Below are positions 47,854-57,314 of a DNA stretch of 59,111 bases, piece by piece. The stretch spans positions 1 to 59,111 of the forward strand of contig PLUB01000113.1 in assembly GCA_003164755.1 (NCBI GenBank), given 5' to 3'. Position 1 is the stretch's first letter. Every line of letters begins with the position of its first letter. A program made the position numbers and the translations under genes. Source of the stretch: Methanosarcina sp. (lineage in GTDB: Archaea; Halobacteriota; Methanosarcinia; Methanosarcinales; Methanosarcinaceae). The notes below the pieces were generated by a model. That model searched no databases. It saw only the letters and a program-made list of their open reading frames with translations, and was not told the origin of the DNA.

Positions 47854-48283
47854 TTATTTCAGGACCTCAAAGTAAGCAAGGGATTCAACACTATTCCCCT
47901 CCTTTGACGCCAATGTTTCTATGATGGCAATATTTTGTAGCACCTCCTGAGGCAAACCGTGTCGCTCCTTTATGTAGTCAGGGCTTTATACGAAACCCAA
48001 ACTTTCCCCTTGCTATCTTCCCAAATAAGAATCTTCAAAGGCAAGTCGATGGCAATACTGGGATAGTCAGCATAAGAGATGTGCACGCCTTGGGACTGCC
48101 AAAAATCAGCAATTTGGTGGGAAGCATGCTCATTCCCACTTTTTCCGCTTCTCCACTGTGGTCGACCAGCGCAAACAGAGTGATTCCCTTAAATTGCAAA
48201 ATATTCTTGAGCCTTTCCACTGTCTGCTCGACCGAGTGATTGCTCAGCTTGTTGATTATTCCGTTGTTTGTTGTCGATGCCAT
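47854..48283 (-). pseudogene. DUF302 protein with two frameshifts
   Basis: The ATG at 48283 has a strong GAGGAGGT ribosome site and opens MASTTNNGIINKLSNHSVEQ, then TVERLKNILQFKGITLFALV and DHSGEAEKVGMSMLPTKLLI. It then changes frame near 48045 (SIAIDLPLKILIWEDSKGKV) and again near 47985 (SPDYIKERHGLPQEVLQNIA), finishing at 47854. The joined product matches the DUF302 family, small cytoplasmic proteins of unknown role. The base composition is richer in G+C than flanking DNA, hinting at bacterial origin together with the next two genes. Confidence 0.65.
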
Positions 48284-48314
48284 GTTTGGTACCTCCTCAC
48301 TGATTTTGAAATAC

Positions 48315-48509
48315 TTATTCACAGAACATTGTGATCATAGTGTCATCATTTTGCGTTTTCCTATCATCATGTGCAGTTTTTCCCACGATCCAAGCCAGAT
48401 ATGGACCTCGGGTAATTCCTACCTCAGCGCAAGCATTCGCCTTTGATTCCACGGCCACCCCATAGTGACACCACCAAGTATCCGAATGTGCTATACCTGG
48501 CGCTTCCAA
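48315..48509 (-). CDS. Small hypothetical protein
   Basis: A 64-residue frame (MEAPGIAHSDTWWCHYGVAV...) with coding-like composition and elevated G+C, lying between DUF302 and DUF202. I recognise no family and cannot exclude that it is a fragment. Confidence 0.3.
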   Translation of the reverse strand: MEAPGIAHSDTWWCHYGVAVESKANACAEVGITRGPYLAWIVGKTAHDDRKTQNDDTMITMFCE

Positions 48510-48563
48510 CTTGATAAAAGGTGTAGAGCGCCTTTGAGAATTGGAATGAAAATGAAGGTCACA

Positions 48564-48923
48564 CTACCGGCGGAGCAATAGAATGAAAACTATTGACATT
48601 AGTCCCAGCAGAGTTACCAGCCCAGCTACAACCTTAGCGGTTTGGGTTGTGACCAGGAATTCTCCCGCTTCGATTTGCTTCGAATGGCGAATATATCGTC
48701 TAGCACCGTCAATTGTCATCAAGATTCCCGTTACAACCATGATGATTGACATGCCCCGTACCAGGGGCAGACCGCGTATGACTACATCTAAAAACTTGGC
48801 TGCTGCCAGGCCAAGGCCGATTAAGGAAATTCCTGTCCGAAGCCAAGCGAGAAACGTTCTCTCATTTGCGAGATGAGTTCTTGCTCGGCTTTCCAATGCG
48901 GTCCGTTGTTGGCGCTCCTCCAT
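48564..48923 (-). CDS. DUF202 membrane protein
   Basis: The DUF202 family signature RTHLANERTFLAWLRTGISL is near the N-terminus, followed by three hydrophobic helices (GLGLAAAKFLDVVI, MSIIMVVTGILMTI, VVAGLVTLLGLMSIVFILLL). Function is unknown; members are small inner-membrane proteins in bacteria and some archaea. The frame opens with TTG at 48995, but I take the ATG at 48923 (MEERQQRTALESRARTHLAN, 119 residues), which fits family length. It sits in a G+C-richer segment with DUF302, so transfer from bacteria is likely. Confidence 0.8.
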   Translation of the reverse strand: MEERQQRTALESRARTHLANERTFLAWLRTGISLIGLGLAAAKFLDVVIRGLPLVRGMSIIMVVTGILMTIDGARRYIRHSKQIEAGEFLVTTQTAKVVAGLVTLLGLMSIVFILLLRR

Positions 48924-49023
48924 ACTCAATATCTCATGCTCATTTTGTGCCACGTCTTCCACCTGCTGGCGGGGATATTTTTTAAGCTTCAGCAAACCTT
49001 TTTTTACTTTTCTTTAACGAGTT

Positions 49024-49302
49024 TTAAGATTTCTCAAGCTGCTTTTTTCGCTCTTCGACTAGTTGTTCTAACTCACCAGATGCCTTTTTTAAAATTTTCT
49101 CTGCTTCTTTGAGCTCGGTGATGTCTATGAATGAAGCAACAGAACCGTGCTGGTCGTGCATGTTTAAAGATCTCTCTTCGTGATATTCACAAAACAAAAT
49201 ATAGGATCGTGTCCTTGAATCATTGATTGAATCTGAAAACTTAGTATATTTCCTATTTTTGGGGAAGTGTGGATAGAATCTTATATTTGCGATTTTCAAC
49301 AT
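49024..49302 (-). pseudogene. PAS/PAC-domain fragment of a signalling protein
   Basis: The last 45 residues read HDQHGSVASFIDITELKEAE then KILKKASGELEQLVEERKKQ, the end of a PAC segment and start of a signalling helix as in sensor kinases. The N-terminal half has no PAS-like pattern and there is no kinase domain. A truncated signalling gene; the frame's start may be accidental. Confidence 0.5.
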
Positions 49303-49977
49303 TATTTAGGCATGATCCATTCTATTTCAAGGGCGATTTACTTTTTTTATTGACAATATATTTTAGAGGATTTCGATAAACCTCAGATTTTAACGAGTTT
49401 TCCATACAGCAGTTATAAGCATTTAATAAAGTTTAGGTGTTTATTGAAATCCTCTTTAGACTCCAATATGCAATTACATACTTATTTATTTTAAATTAAT
49501 TATAAACAAAATATTTTTTGAATAAAACTTATTTCCCAATAAAATATTTTAAAACCACACAATATTTCATATTAATAATATTTTTATTATTTTCAGAGAT
49601 CTTCACAAATTTAACATTGAGATTTTTTTTATAAAAATAATGCAGATTGATCTTGGATACACCATGCATAATTTTCTGTAAAATTTGCTCACTTGCTCAT
49701 ACAATCAGTTTCAATCATCTGAATTGCGAGATCAGGGTTTATCGGGAATGATATATCTAAAGGAAAAAAAATGACAGGAAGGCTCAAATGATACCATGGA
49801 ATTTATTGGTGCATCATCTGAATATTTGGAAGTGCGCCTCACACAAGCAGTACTTGAGGAGTTGATTTTGACATGAGATATCTACAAAATCTGCTTGAAA
49901 CTGCAAACCTTAATGATATAGTACTTGAAGAAATGTGAAATGGAAAGGAAGTAAAAACTCAATACAATAGATTGTTT
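49303..49977. other. Intergenic region with one MITE-like element and coding relics
   Basis: Besides the element at 49365-49455, a short plus-strand relic near 49795-49945 reads MEFIGASSEYLEVRLTQAVL and, after a stop, MRYLQNLLETANLNDIVLEE. I cannot assign it to a family. Confidence 0.35.
49365..49455 (+). mobile_element. 91-bp MITE-like element (best-preserved copy)
   Basis: It begins AGAGGATTTCGATAAACCTC and ends GGTGTTTATTGAAATCCTCT. The termini pair over about 17 bases and the flanks TTTTA|GAGG and CCTC|TTTA suggest a TTTA target duplication. The centre includes GTTATAAGCATTTAATAAAG. It lies about 60 bases upstream of the PAS fragment. Confidence 0.75.
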
Positions 49978-50304
49978 TCATTTAAAAAATATCTTTTCTT
50001 TATTTTTCATTCTCTGAATCTCGTCTTCAAGTATTTGTATTCTTGATTCAAGCTCATGCATATCTTTTCTAGTAAACATGTCTTTTTTTGAGATAGCGTC
50101 CTGAATTTTGTCAGAAATTTTTCTTTCGAGATCAACCTTCTGTTTTTTGCTTTCTTCAAGCACATCCTGAATAGCTTTTTTGCCCTCTTCCTTACTGATA
50201 GTTCCCTTATCTACCAGATCCTTTACCATTTCATCTATTTTTTCTTCGGTCATTGCCCAGAGGCCAACTCCTATGAGCCCAAGTTTTCTGACTGATTCTC
50301 TCAT
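49978..50304 (-). CDS. Phasin-like coiled-coil protein
   Basis: A 108-residue charged protein: a short hydrophobic N-terminal helix (LGLIGVGLWAMTEEKIDEM), then MVKDLVDKGTISKEEGKKAI and a long coiled-coil tail. The arrangement matches the phasin-like family found in methanogens, related by sequence to PHA-granule regulators. Since these archaea are not known for PHA, the role is likely different (structural or membrane-associated). The start is the ATG at 50304. A MITE-like element lies about 230 bases upstream. Confidence 0.7.
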   Translation of the reverse strand: MRESVRKLGLIGVGLWAMTEEKIDEMVKDLVDKGTISKEEGKKAIQDVLEESKKQKVDLERKISDKIQDAISKKDMFTRKDMHELESRIQILEDEIQRMKNKEKIFFK

Positions 50305-50475
50305 GTATAAACACTGCCTTTGACTTATTAACCTGAAAAGAAATAATTTAAAAAATCAACCTGATATGATCACAATGATGTATTAAAGTTCCTCTTATTA
50401 TTAAAATCTTATTTATATAAGTATATTCTAGCTGAGTACATCCTCATTAGATAGCCATGTCTTAAACTAAATTAA

Positions 50476-50495
50476 GAGGATTTCGATAAACATCT
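50476..50495 (+). repeat. Solo terminus of the 91-bp element family
   Basis: AGAGGATTTCGATAAACATC lies 40 bases before a complete copy and has no partner terminus, probably a remnant of another insertion. Confidence 0.5.
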
Positions 50496-50534
50496 ATTCA
50501 TTTGAGCATTAGAGAGTTTAAACATCTTAACATT

Positions 50535-50625
50535 AGAGAATTTCGATGAAGCCGTAAATTTTGTCATATGTTTATAAATAGATATAAATTACTCATAAAA
50601 GTTGGAGGTAGATCGAAATCTTCTA
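50535..50625 (+). mobile_element. 91-bp MITE-like element upstream of the phasin-like gene
   Basis: It begins AGAGAATTTCGATGAAGCC and ends GGAGGTAGATCGAAATCTTCT; the centre is ATGTTTATAAATAGATATAAAT, a strong TATA-like block. It lies 5' to the minus-strand phasin-like gene. Confidence 0.65.
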
Positions 50626-51326
50626 CAATAAGTGAATTAAAAAGGAATGAGTACCTTACTTACTACTGTTTACACTAAGCAAGGCTACAAAATTCATGTT
50701 ATAGAGTATTAGAAGATCAAGTTCAATTATTCCTGGAATTACATCCTAGCAACTCTATAATTGGAGATTGTTAGATACTTTGAAGAAAGTAGTTCTTACA
50801 GATTTTCCAAGCTTTATCCTGAACTGAAATAACAATATTTTTATGAGAAGCTATAGTCAAGTGGCAAATATTATCTATCCGTTGGGAATATGGCAGCTTA
50901 AACAATAAAACACTATATCCAGGAATCTCATAGGAAACTGAAAGCTGAGTTTAAATCACCTAAATTAAAAAAAATTGTTCAAACAAAAACCTAGGATTTC
51001 TGAATTTCGACAAACTGATCTGGCATCCTGAAGCCTCTCCAATCCTGTTGGGTGGAGTGGAAGCATGCAATTTGGTATTAACTTTTATTAAATATTCATT
51101 CTAGGCAGAACAATACCAACGACCAGCTTTACTAAGATTCACCGAACAAATTTCTGTTGGCTTATTTTCTTTAAATGTGAGGAATGGATAATGTTTTTAA
51201 TCTTTTCATTAGTTAGTAATCAAAGTATATATTGCATCAAAATAGAGTCATCCAATTGATTTTTGTAGACTTAATGGTCATAACTTTTCTTTTCAATCTC
51301 ACATGTTTTCTTTGCATCAGGTAAAT
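50626..51326. other. Intergenic region with unidentified coding relics
   Basis: Plus-strand relics at about 50760-51080 read RYFEESSSYRFSKLYPELK and, in other frames, YPLGIWQLKQ and HRKLKAEFKSPKLKK. They resemble a mobile-element or IS200/IS605-type accessory protein, but too weakly to name. Confidence 0.3.
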
Positions 51327-52256
51327 CTATTCATTTACTTCCAACTGTGAAATTATCTTTTGAATATCTTCTGATGATTTTCTGAGAATTTCATATTGGC
51401 CTTGATCTAGTTTAAGTTCAAAAATTTCTTCGACTCCAGAAGCTCCAAGCTTCACGGGTACTCCGAAGTAAATCCCCTCCTGGCTATATTGCCCTTCCAG
51501 ATAAGCACAAGCTGAAAGCACTCTCTTTGAGTCTTTAATCACAGCTTCAGCCATAGACACGATAGCTGAAGAGGGTGCATAAAAAGCACTTCCCTGTTTA
51601 AGGAGTCCCACAATTTCTGCTCCACCATTTACTGTTCTCTCTACCAGCCTGGAAATCTTATCACCTGGGAGCAAGTCTATGAGTGGAATTCCTGATACAG
51701 TAGAATATTTTGGGAGAGGTATCATGAGATCACCATGCCCCCCTATAACCATTGCATGTACGTCCTTTTTCGAACACTCGAGTTCTTCTGCAATAAAGCT
51801 TGCAAAACGTCCCGCGTCCAGAACCCCACTCATTCCAAATACTTTTGTTGCCTCAAATCCTGTTGATTTCATTGCTACATAGGTCATAATATCAAGTGGA
51901 TTTGTAACATTTATTACTATAGATTTGGGAGCATACTTAGCAATATTTTTAGATATCTCCATAACTATCTTGGAGTTTGTTTTAATCAAATCTTCCCGAC
52001 TCATTCCAGGCTTTCTGGCAATTCCGGCTGTAATTATTGCAAGATCAGAGTTTTCAATGTGTGAGTAATCATTACTTCCCAATATTTGGGTATCATAATC
52101 TTTTATCGCCCCTGCTTGCATTAGATCAAGAGCTTTTCCCTGTGGCAACCCATCTACAACATCCACCATGACAATTTCACCAAGTTCAAGCTCAGCTAGT
52201 CGCTGGACTGTAGTTGCTCCTACGTTTCCTGCACCAATCACGGAAATTTTAGCCAT
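51327..52256 (-). CDS. mdh: Malate dehydrogenase
   Basis: An NAD(P)-dependent malate dehydrogenase of the lactate/malate dehydrogenase family, interconverting malate and oxaloacetate. Visible features: the dinucleotide-binding loop VIGAGNVGATTV (residues 5-16), the acidic residue at the end of strand 2 (VMVDVVDG), the mobile loop arginines ARKPGMSREDL typical of malate rather than lactate specificity, NVTNPLD, and the catalytic His in GGHGDLMIP. Length 309 is normal. It stands alone; a MITE-like element begins 53 bases upstream and probably overlaps its promoter. Confidence 0.95.
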   Translation of the reverse strand: MAKISVIGAGNVGATTVQRLAELELGEIVMVDVVDGLPQGKALDLMQAGAIKDYDTQILGSNDYSHIENSDLAIITAGIARKPGMSREDLIKTNSKIVMEISKNIAKYAPKSIVINVTNPLDIMTYVAMKSTGFEATKVFGMSGVLDAGRFASFIAEELECSKKDVHAMVIGGHGDLMIPLPKYSTVSGIPLIDLLPGDKISRLVERTVNGGAEIVGLLKQGSAFYAPSSAIVSMAEAVIKDSKRVLSACAYLEGQYSQEGIYFGVPVKLGASGVEEIFELKLDQGQYEILRKSSEDIQKIISQLEVNE

Positions 52257-52308
52257 TAACTGTACTCCTGTGTCAAATTATCAATTCCCAAGATATTCTT
52301 TAATCGTC

Positions 52309-52401
52309 GGAAGATTTCGAAAAACCCCAATTTTAGGCTGGATAGATATAAAACCTATTAAATAATTTGTTGAAATCGTAGGTTCATTGAAACAATCTTC
52401 T
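52309..52401 (-). mobile_element. Degraded 91-bp-family element in the mdh promoter region
   Basis: It begins GGAAGATTTCGAAAAACCCC and ends CATTGAAACAATCTTCT, with the centre GATAGATATAAAACC. The termini are more diverged than in other copies, but position and length fit. It is the only sequence available for an mdh promoter between 52256 and 52401. Confidence 0.5.
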
Positions 52402-53057
52402 GTCTACAGTACCTTCAATATTTCTTTAATTTTCCTGTCCAAAATTCATATTACTGGATAACTATTCTTTAATATTCATTCTTTGTTATTATAATTTAAG
52501 ATTATTTTAATCCTATCCTCCTTGAATAAATGTTTAGCTTTTGGTAACTATTAAATCTACCAAAAATAAGTGGAATGAGATATATTTTGATACAATAGAT
52601 GCTTTTGATTACTGACCGAAAGAGAGCAAAAAAATGATCATAACATACAGTTATATCATATTGCGATCTCACACCTTTTTGAAAACAAATGGGTATGTTC
52701 ACACCATCCTCTGGATATAAAGGAATTATTCATAAAAAGTATTTTCAGTTGCTTATATGCTTTTTTTTCGTTCTGGTTTCCTTTATAATCTGCAGCACTC
52801 TTGAAGGATAATATTTTGTTTCAGCTCCAACGAAAAAATATACTTGATTGCCATCATTACAGATTACATCAACTCAAACAGTGTCTTTTACCAATTCAAA
52901 AGCATATATATTTCAAATAGTTAATAATACCATTGTCTCAAATAAAATTTTTGCGATACTTAATACAAAAAAACACGTGATATCTTATTTTATAGATACA
53001 ATGATTTGCATGGCATAAGTCCAACATATAGTGTAAAGGTGGCTTAAAGTCCCATCT
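52402..53057. other. Intergenic region with a secreted-protein relic
   Basis: On the plus strand an ATG at 52695 opens a 38-residue frame with a signal-like hydrophobic core (ICFFFVLVSFIICSTLEG), then stops. The same frame resumes with SAPTKKYT and TSTQTVSFTNSKAYIF. This looks like a decayed secreted or lipoprotein gene. No intact gene is present. Confidence 0.35.
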
Positions 53058-53187
53058 TCAGCAGATGTACACAAAAATTTCATATATTTTCTCAATATGG
53101 CAAGAGCTTAAAAATTAATCTAACTTTCAATGACTTTAATAGTAGGCAAATAGGCGAACAAATTCTACATTTGTGTACATCTGTTGA
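53058..53187 (+). mobile_element. 130-bp MITE-like repeat (best copy of the GATGTACACAAA family)
   Basis: Left end TCAGCAGATGTACACAAA and right end TTTGTGTACATCTGTTGA are near-perfect inverted repeats; the interior has CTCAATATGGCAAGAGCTTA and GGCGAACAAATTCTACA blocks shared with the copies at 22730-22844, 41241-41356 (inverted) and 2068-2155. It lies immediately upstream of the decayed beta-CASP gene. Confidence 0.8.
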
Positions 53188-53225
53188 ATATAGATTTTAT
53201 AATATAAAGTTAAGGAGTTTTTATT

Positions 53226-54469
53226 CTGGAGCTGGCCGTTAAAGGTGGATGTAGGGAAGTCTGACGTTCTGGTTTACTCGTAAATGGGGAAATCCGGCTT
53301 GATTACGGAATTAAAGTAGGAGATATAATTGAATATCTCTCAACGACATTGAACCGAAGACAGTTCTTATTTCACATGGACACCTTGACCACTGTGGAGC
53401 AGTGCCTAACTTGATGTACCAGGATCCTGAGATCTATATGACCCCACCGACTGCAGAGTTTACCAACCTTCTAGGGAGAGATACCCTCAAGCTCGCAAAG
53501 ACTACACTTTCGGATGTATCCCCTTTTGATCCTGAAGATCTCCATCAACTTGGCCGCAGGACACGAAAGATTGATTATGGAGACACATTTAAAATAAATT
53601 AGTACAGTGTTTGATTTTACAACGCAGGTCATATACCTGGTGCTTCTGGAATCCACCTGGAATTCGAACATGGAGAAAGTCTGTTCTATACAGGAGATTT
53701 CAACCTGAAGGAAACAAGGGCTTGTACATGGTGCAGCCGAATTTCCTGAAGCAGACACGCTTGTGCTCGAGAGCACGTATTTCGAGAAAGAACATATTCC
53801 ACGAAAGGAAACCGGAGAAAGGTTTATAGAATCAGTTTAAGATACTCTGGAGAGAGGAGGCACGGCCCTGATTCCAGCCTTTGCAATATGGGTAGGACTC
53901 AAGAGGTCCTGATGCTCCTTGACGCACACGAAATCAGGGCTTATGTGGACGGCATGGGCCTAGATGTATACAAAATACTTAGAAGATATCCTGAATACCT
54001 GAGAAATCCCGAGCTTCTTGACAGGGCTTTCAAACGTGGGGTTCCTGAAAAAGTCCAACAGAGGGATTTAGTCCTTAAAAAGCCTTCAGTTATTGTCACT
54101 ACAGCTGGGATGCTGGACGGGGGACCAGCTCTTTATTATCTAAGCCGACTTTATAAAGATTCCAAATCAAAAATCCTACTTACCGGCTACCGGGTTGAAG
54201 GCACAAATGGACGGCTGGCTCTTGAGCATAGAATTATTGAAACAAAAGGAGATGTCCTTACACTCAAACCCAAAATAGAGCAGTACGACTTTTCCGCCCA
54301 CAGTGGAGATAGTGAGCTCAAAAAGCTTGTAAAAAATTTCTGCAAAAAAGATACAAGCAGAGTCTTTATAATGCATGGGGAAAAAACTGACATTTCCGCA
54401 CAGTGGATTTCGGAAGAAATCGGCGTAAACGCATATGCACCTTCAAACGGGGAATCTTTTAACTTTTAA
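53226..54469 (+). pseudogene. Beta-CASP metallo-beta-lactamase RNase, decayed
   Basis: The intact family is a metallo-beta-lactamase/beta-CASP ribonuclease of about 420 residues. Recoverable pieces in order: AVKGGCREV, then a stop, then SHGHLDHCGAVPNLMYQD with the HxHxDH zinc motif (partly frameshifted), FYNAGHIPGASGIHLEFEHG after TAG and TGA stops, YTGDFN, VLESTYFEKEHI in another frame, and a long intact end (53888-54469) with TTAGMLDGGPALYYLSRLY, DFSAHSGDSELKKLV and VFIMHGE. At least three frame changes and three stops. The start codon appears lost (CTGGAGCTGGCC). A MITE-like repeat ends 38 bases upstream. Confidence 0.8.
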
Positions 54470-54546
54470 AGAAAGCAGAAAAATATGCAGTCCTTTCAAA
54501 AATCTGTGAGACGTTTAAGCCTCAAAAAATTCAATTATTTGGATAT

Positions 54547-55083
54547 GATCCTGAATTCGAGATCCTTGATACACTTGCAAAGAGTATCCTTCTGGCTGCA
54601 CGGACTGCTCAGAAAGCTAAAGGATTAAACGGCATTGTAACTGCCTTTGTTGAAAAAGATGATATTGAAGTTCTTGCTCTGACAATGGAAACGTTAGCAG
54701 ATGAAAATGGCATAGACTTCGATTTCCTGAAAAAGGATGCTGCAAACCTCAGAAATGCCAGGGTTTCGATCCTGATAGGCATTAAAACCAGCGGTGCTGC
54801 AGGTCTTTATTGCCGAGCCTGTGAATTTGAAAGATGTGTAGAGATGTTGAATCGGCAAAAGGTAGAAGCAGAGTGTAAAGGCCCAAATTGTATGTTTAAG
54901 CATGCAGACCTGGGAATGGCTGTAGGTGCAACTGTGACAAAAGTCAAAGATTTCTGTATCAACAACAGAGTGATGTACACGATTAGTGCAGCTGCAAATA
55001 TGTCGGGTTTGTTGAATGCTGATAATGTTTTTAGGATTCTTCGGAGTGTAACAGGGAAGAATATTTTCTTCGATAGAAAATAA
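54547..55083 (+). pseudogene. DUF2148 ferredoxin-like protein, 5' end damaged
   Basis: The frame reads DPEFEILDTLAKSILLAART, AQKAKGLNGIVTAFVEKDDI, then CRACEFERCVEMLNRQKVEA and CKGPNCMFKHADLGMAVGAT, ending at 55083. This is the DUF2148 family (putative ferredoxin-like, with clustered cysteines in CRAC and CKGPNC). The expected ATG before DPEFEIL reads ATATGATCC, one base off frame, so no proper start exists; the first in-frame ATG (54685) would lose about 46 residues. With the decayed gene before it, I treat this as a pseudogene, though the body is uninterrupted. Confidence 0.65.
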
Positions 55084-55298
55084 AGACTCTTAATAAAATT
55101 GCTTGCGGCCATCCCACCCTAAACAGATTGTCCGACAATTTAATTTTGAGATAAAAAGATGACAAAATTGGAAAAAAGGGATTAAGTTATTACTTCTAGA
55201 AATTGTCTAACAGCTTCATCAAGACAGGAAGGGAGTAATCGACTAAAAAATATACTTGTAGCTCTCCCTGCCTAAAGAGTAAATAGTTCCCCATGTTC
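55084..55298. other. Intergenic sequence
   Basis: Short non-coding gap between two convergent decayed genes; nothing else recognised. Confidence 0.3.
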
Positions 55299-57181
55299 TT
55301 ATTTCACCACAGTAATGCGATCCCTATGTCCGGGAGCCACCGGAGAGGAATCAGTGAAGTAATTTGCGGTGATATTTATATCATCTAGAGACCCTAAAGT
55401 CCTATTGACCCCGGCCTTCAGGACAGATAAATTATTGCCTCCATCGGCCATGAAGCCGTCCACTGTTACGCGGTAAAGGCTGCGCGGATCGATAGAAGTG
55501 CCATTAATCTTTATGCTGGAGATATTGACCTTCTTGCCAACGGGGGCGCTTTTGTTCCAGGTATAGCTGGAGCCTTTTGAGACCTGTAGTAGTACACCTT
55601 TATTACCAAAAGATGTATTGTCGAACTGTTGCTCCAGCAAGGCGTCTATTTGAGTGCCACTCAAGGTCATTGTGACTAGGTTGTTTCCAAAGGGTTGGAC
55701 GCTGAAAGCCTCGCCATACGTGACATTACATGGCAGTTTACTACCACTCAAATTCAGGCTAGAGCGGAATGCCTTCCGGGTTTGTGAAAGCTGCCACAGC
55801 ACCGCCATAATTTGGGTTAGAGGTATTATAGAGTTGGGCATCGGCTATGAGATCGCAAAGGGCGGATTCACCTGAATCATTAGGTTCCACTATAATATTA
55901 CCTGTGATGTTGCCTATCACTTTGTCTGCAGTGGGTGCAACAAGACATTTGTATCATTGACCAACTAAACTACTCCGGAATCTTTAGGAACATCTCTGGA
56001 CACTATAATGTTTTTGGCCCTTTTCTCGATCACAGCATGAGTCTCGCTGCTGATCACTAGATCGATGTCTGTGAATACAATTACCCTGTGCATAAGCTTC
56101 TGTCACTATGCGGCCGTCAATCAGGACGTTATAGACCTGATGGGTGTGGACGGTGATGAATACATCTACTGCACGATCGGTGTGTTTGACTACATCTAAG
56201 ATAGAGCCGCTCATATTCAGGCTCTTGTTGTACAATCCATCCTGATAGCCTCCATCATGTATGAGTACCACTATGATTTTTACGCCCATACCCTGCAGCT
56301 TCCTGACATATTTGTTAATGGTCTCAGATTCATTCAGGAACTTGAGTACTTTCACTCCGGAAGGACGTACTGTGGCCGGGTGTCACTCAGAGCCACTCCA
56401 ATAAATCCTATGGGCACACTCCCCCTTGGACATAGGTGACATTGTAGGCAGGGAATACTGTGGCTTTAGTGCTCTCATTGACTATGTTCGCAGCTAGAAA
56501 CTGGAAGCTGGCTCCTTCAAAGGATGAGGTCCCAAGGCAGCCATCTTTCGGATGGCAACCGCCATTTTGAATGCGTATAAACTCGTCTAGTCCTTTATCC
56601 AGCTCATGGTTACCCACTGCTGAAAACTCGAATCCCATCATGTTGAGAGCCATTATTGTTGGCTCGTCGTTGAACTGGGCTGAGATCAGGGGAGTAACAC
56701 CTATATTGTCACCAGCTGAAACTATGAATGTATTTGGGTTCGTAGATTTGAGGTTCTTTATGTAGGTGGCTAGGTACTCAGCACCTCCAGCATCGCCATA
56801 GATATTACTCGTCTTATTGTGTCCTATAATCATCTGGCTGCTGGGTGGCTCAAGCTGGCCGTGGAAATCATTGATACTCAGGATCTGGACTTCTATACCA
56901 TCCTTTTTGTTGATGGGAGAATAAGTATATGCATGATCATACCGAATAAGTGAATCCTGCGGGTTAACTTCAATTGCTTTGTCATATGCGTTTATTGCTT
57001 TATCGAATTTATTAAAATTAGATCCATTGTTACTGCCAGAATTTTGAATATCTGCAATTGGCGCCACGCTTGCGATAATCACCAGCATTAAAAACACCAG
57101 CACAGTGATGCTTAAAGCCCTTATGTAGATATGCTCCCTACTTGCGTCATCATATGACACTTTTTTCATTTTAACCCTCAT
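55299..57181 (-). pseudogene. Secreted 5'-nucleotidase/UshA-type metallophosphatase, frameshifted
   Basis: From 57181 the frame gives a signal/anchor helix (SITVLVFLMLVIIASVAPIA), a TPR-like insert (KAINAYDKAIEVNPQDSLIR) and a metallophosphatase domain (VQILSINDFHGQLEPP, VSAGDNIGVTPLIS, SAVGNHELDKGLDEF), stopping after TYVQGGVCP at 56408. Sequence continues in other frames: PIGFIGVALSDTRPQYV, then KVLKFLNESETINKYV (56355-55984) and VHTHQVYNVLIDGRIV, then the 5'-nucleotidase C-terminal domain (GNNLVTMTLSGTQIDALLEQ) to 55299. Intact homologs hydrolyse nucleotides at the cell surface. At least two frame changes, so inactive. Confidence 0.8.
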
Positions 57182-57314
57182 TATATGGATTTAAATATTA
57201 ATGATGAAGAATAATTACAAAATTACAAGCAGTAAACAAAAATTTGACTTCAAATTTGCAGCCCTGCTTTTTTACGTTCTTTACTGGACTTTGAAGCTGA
57301 GTTATCTGGATTGC

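Noticed and set aside
53595..53615. TAG followed by TGA in the beta-CASP frame, as recoding.
   Set aside because: Several frameshifts and a lost start show a pseudogene.
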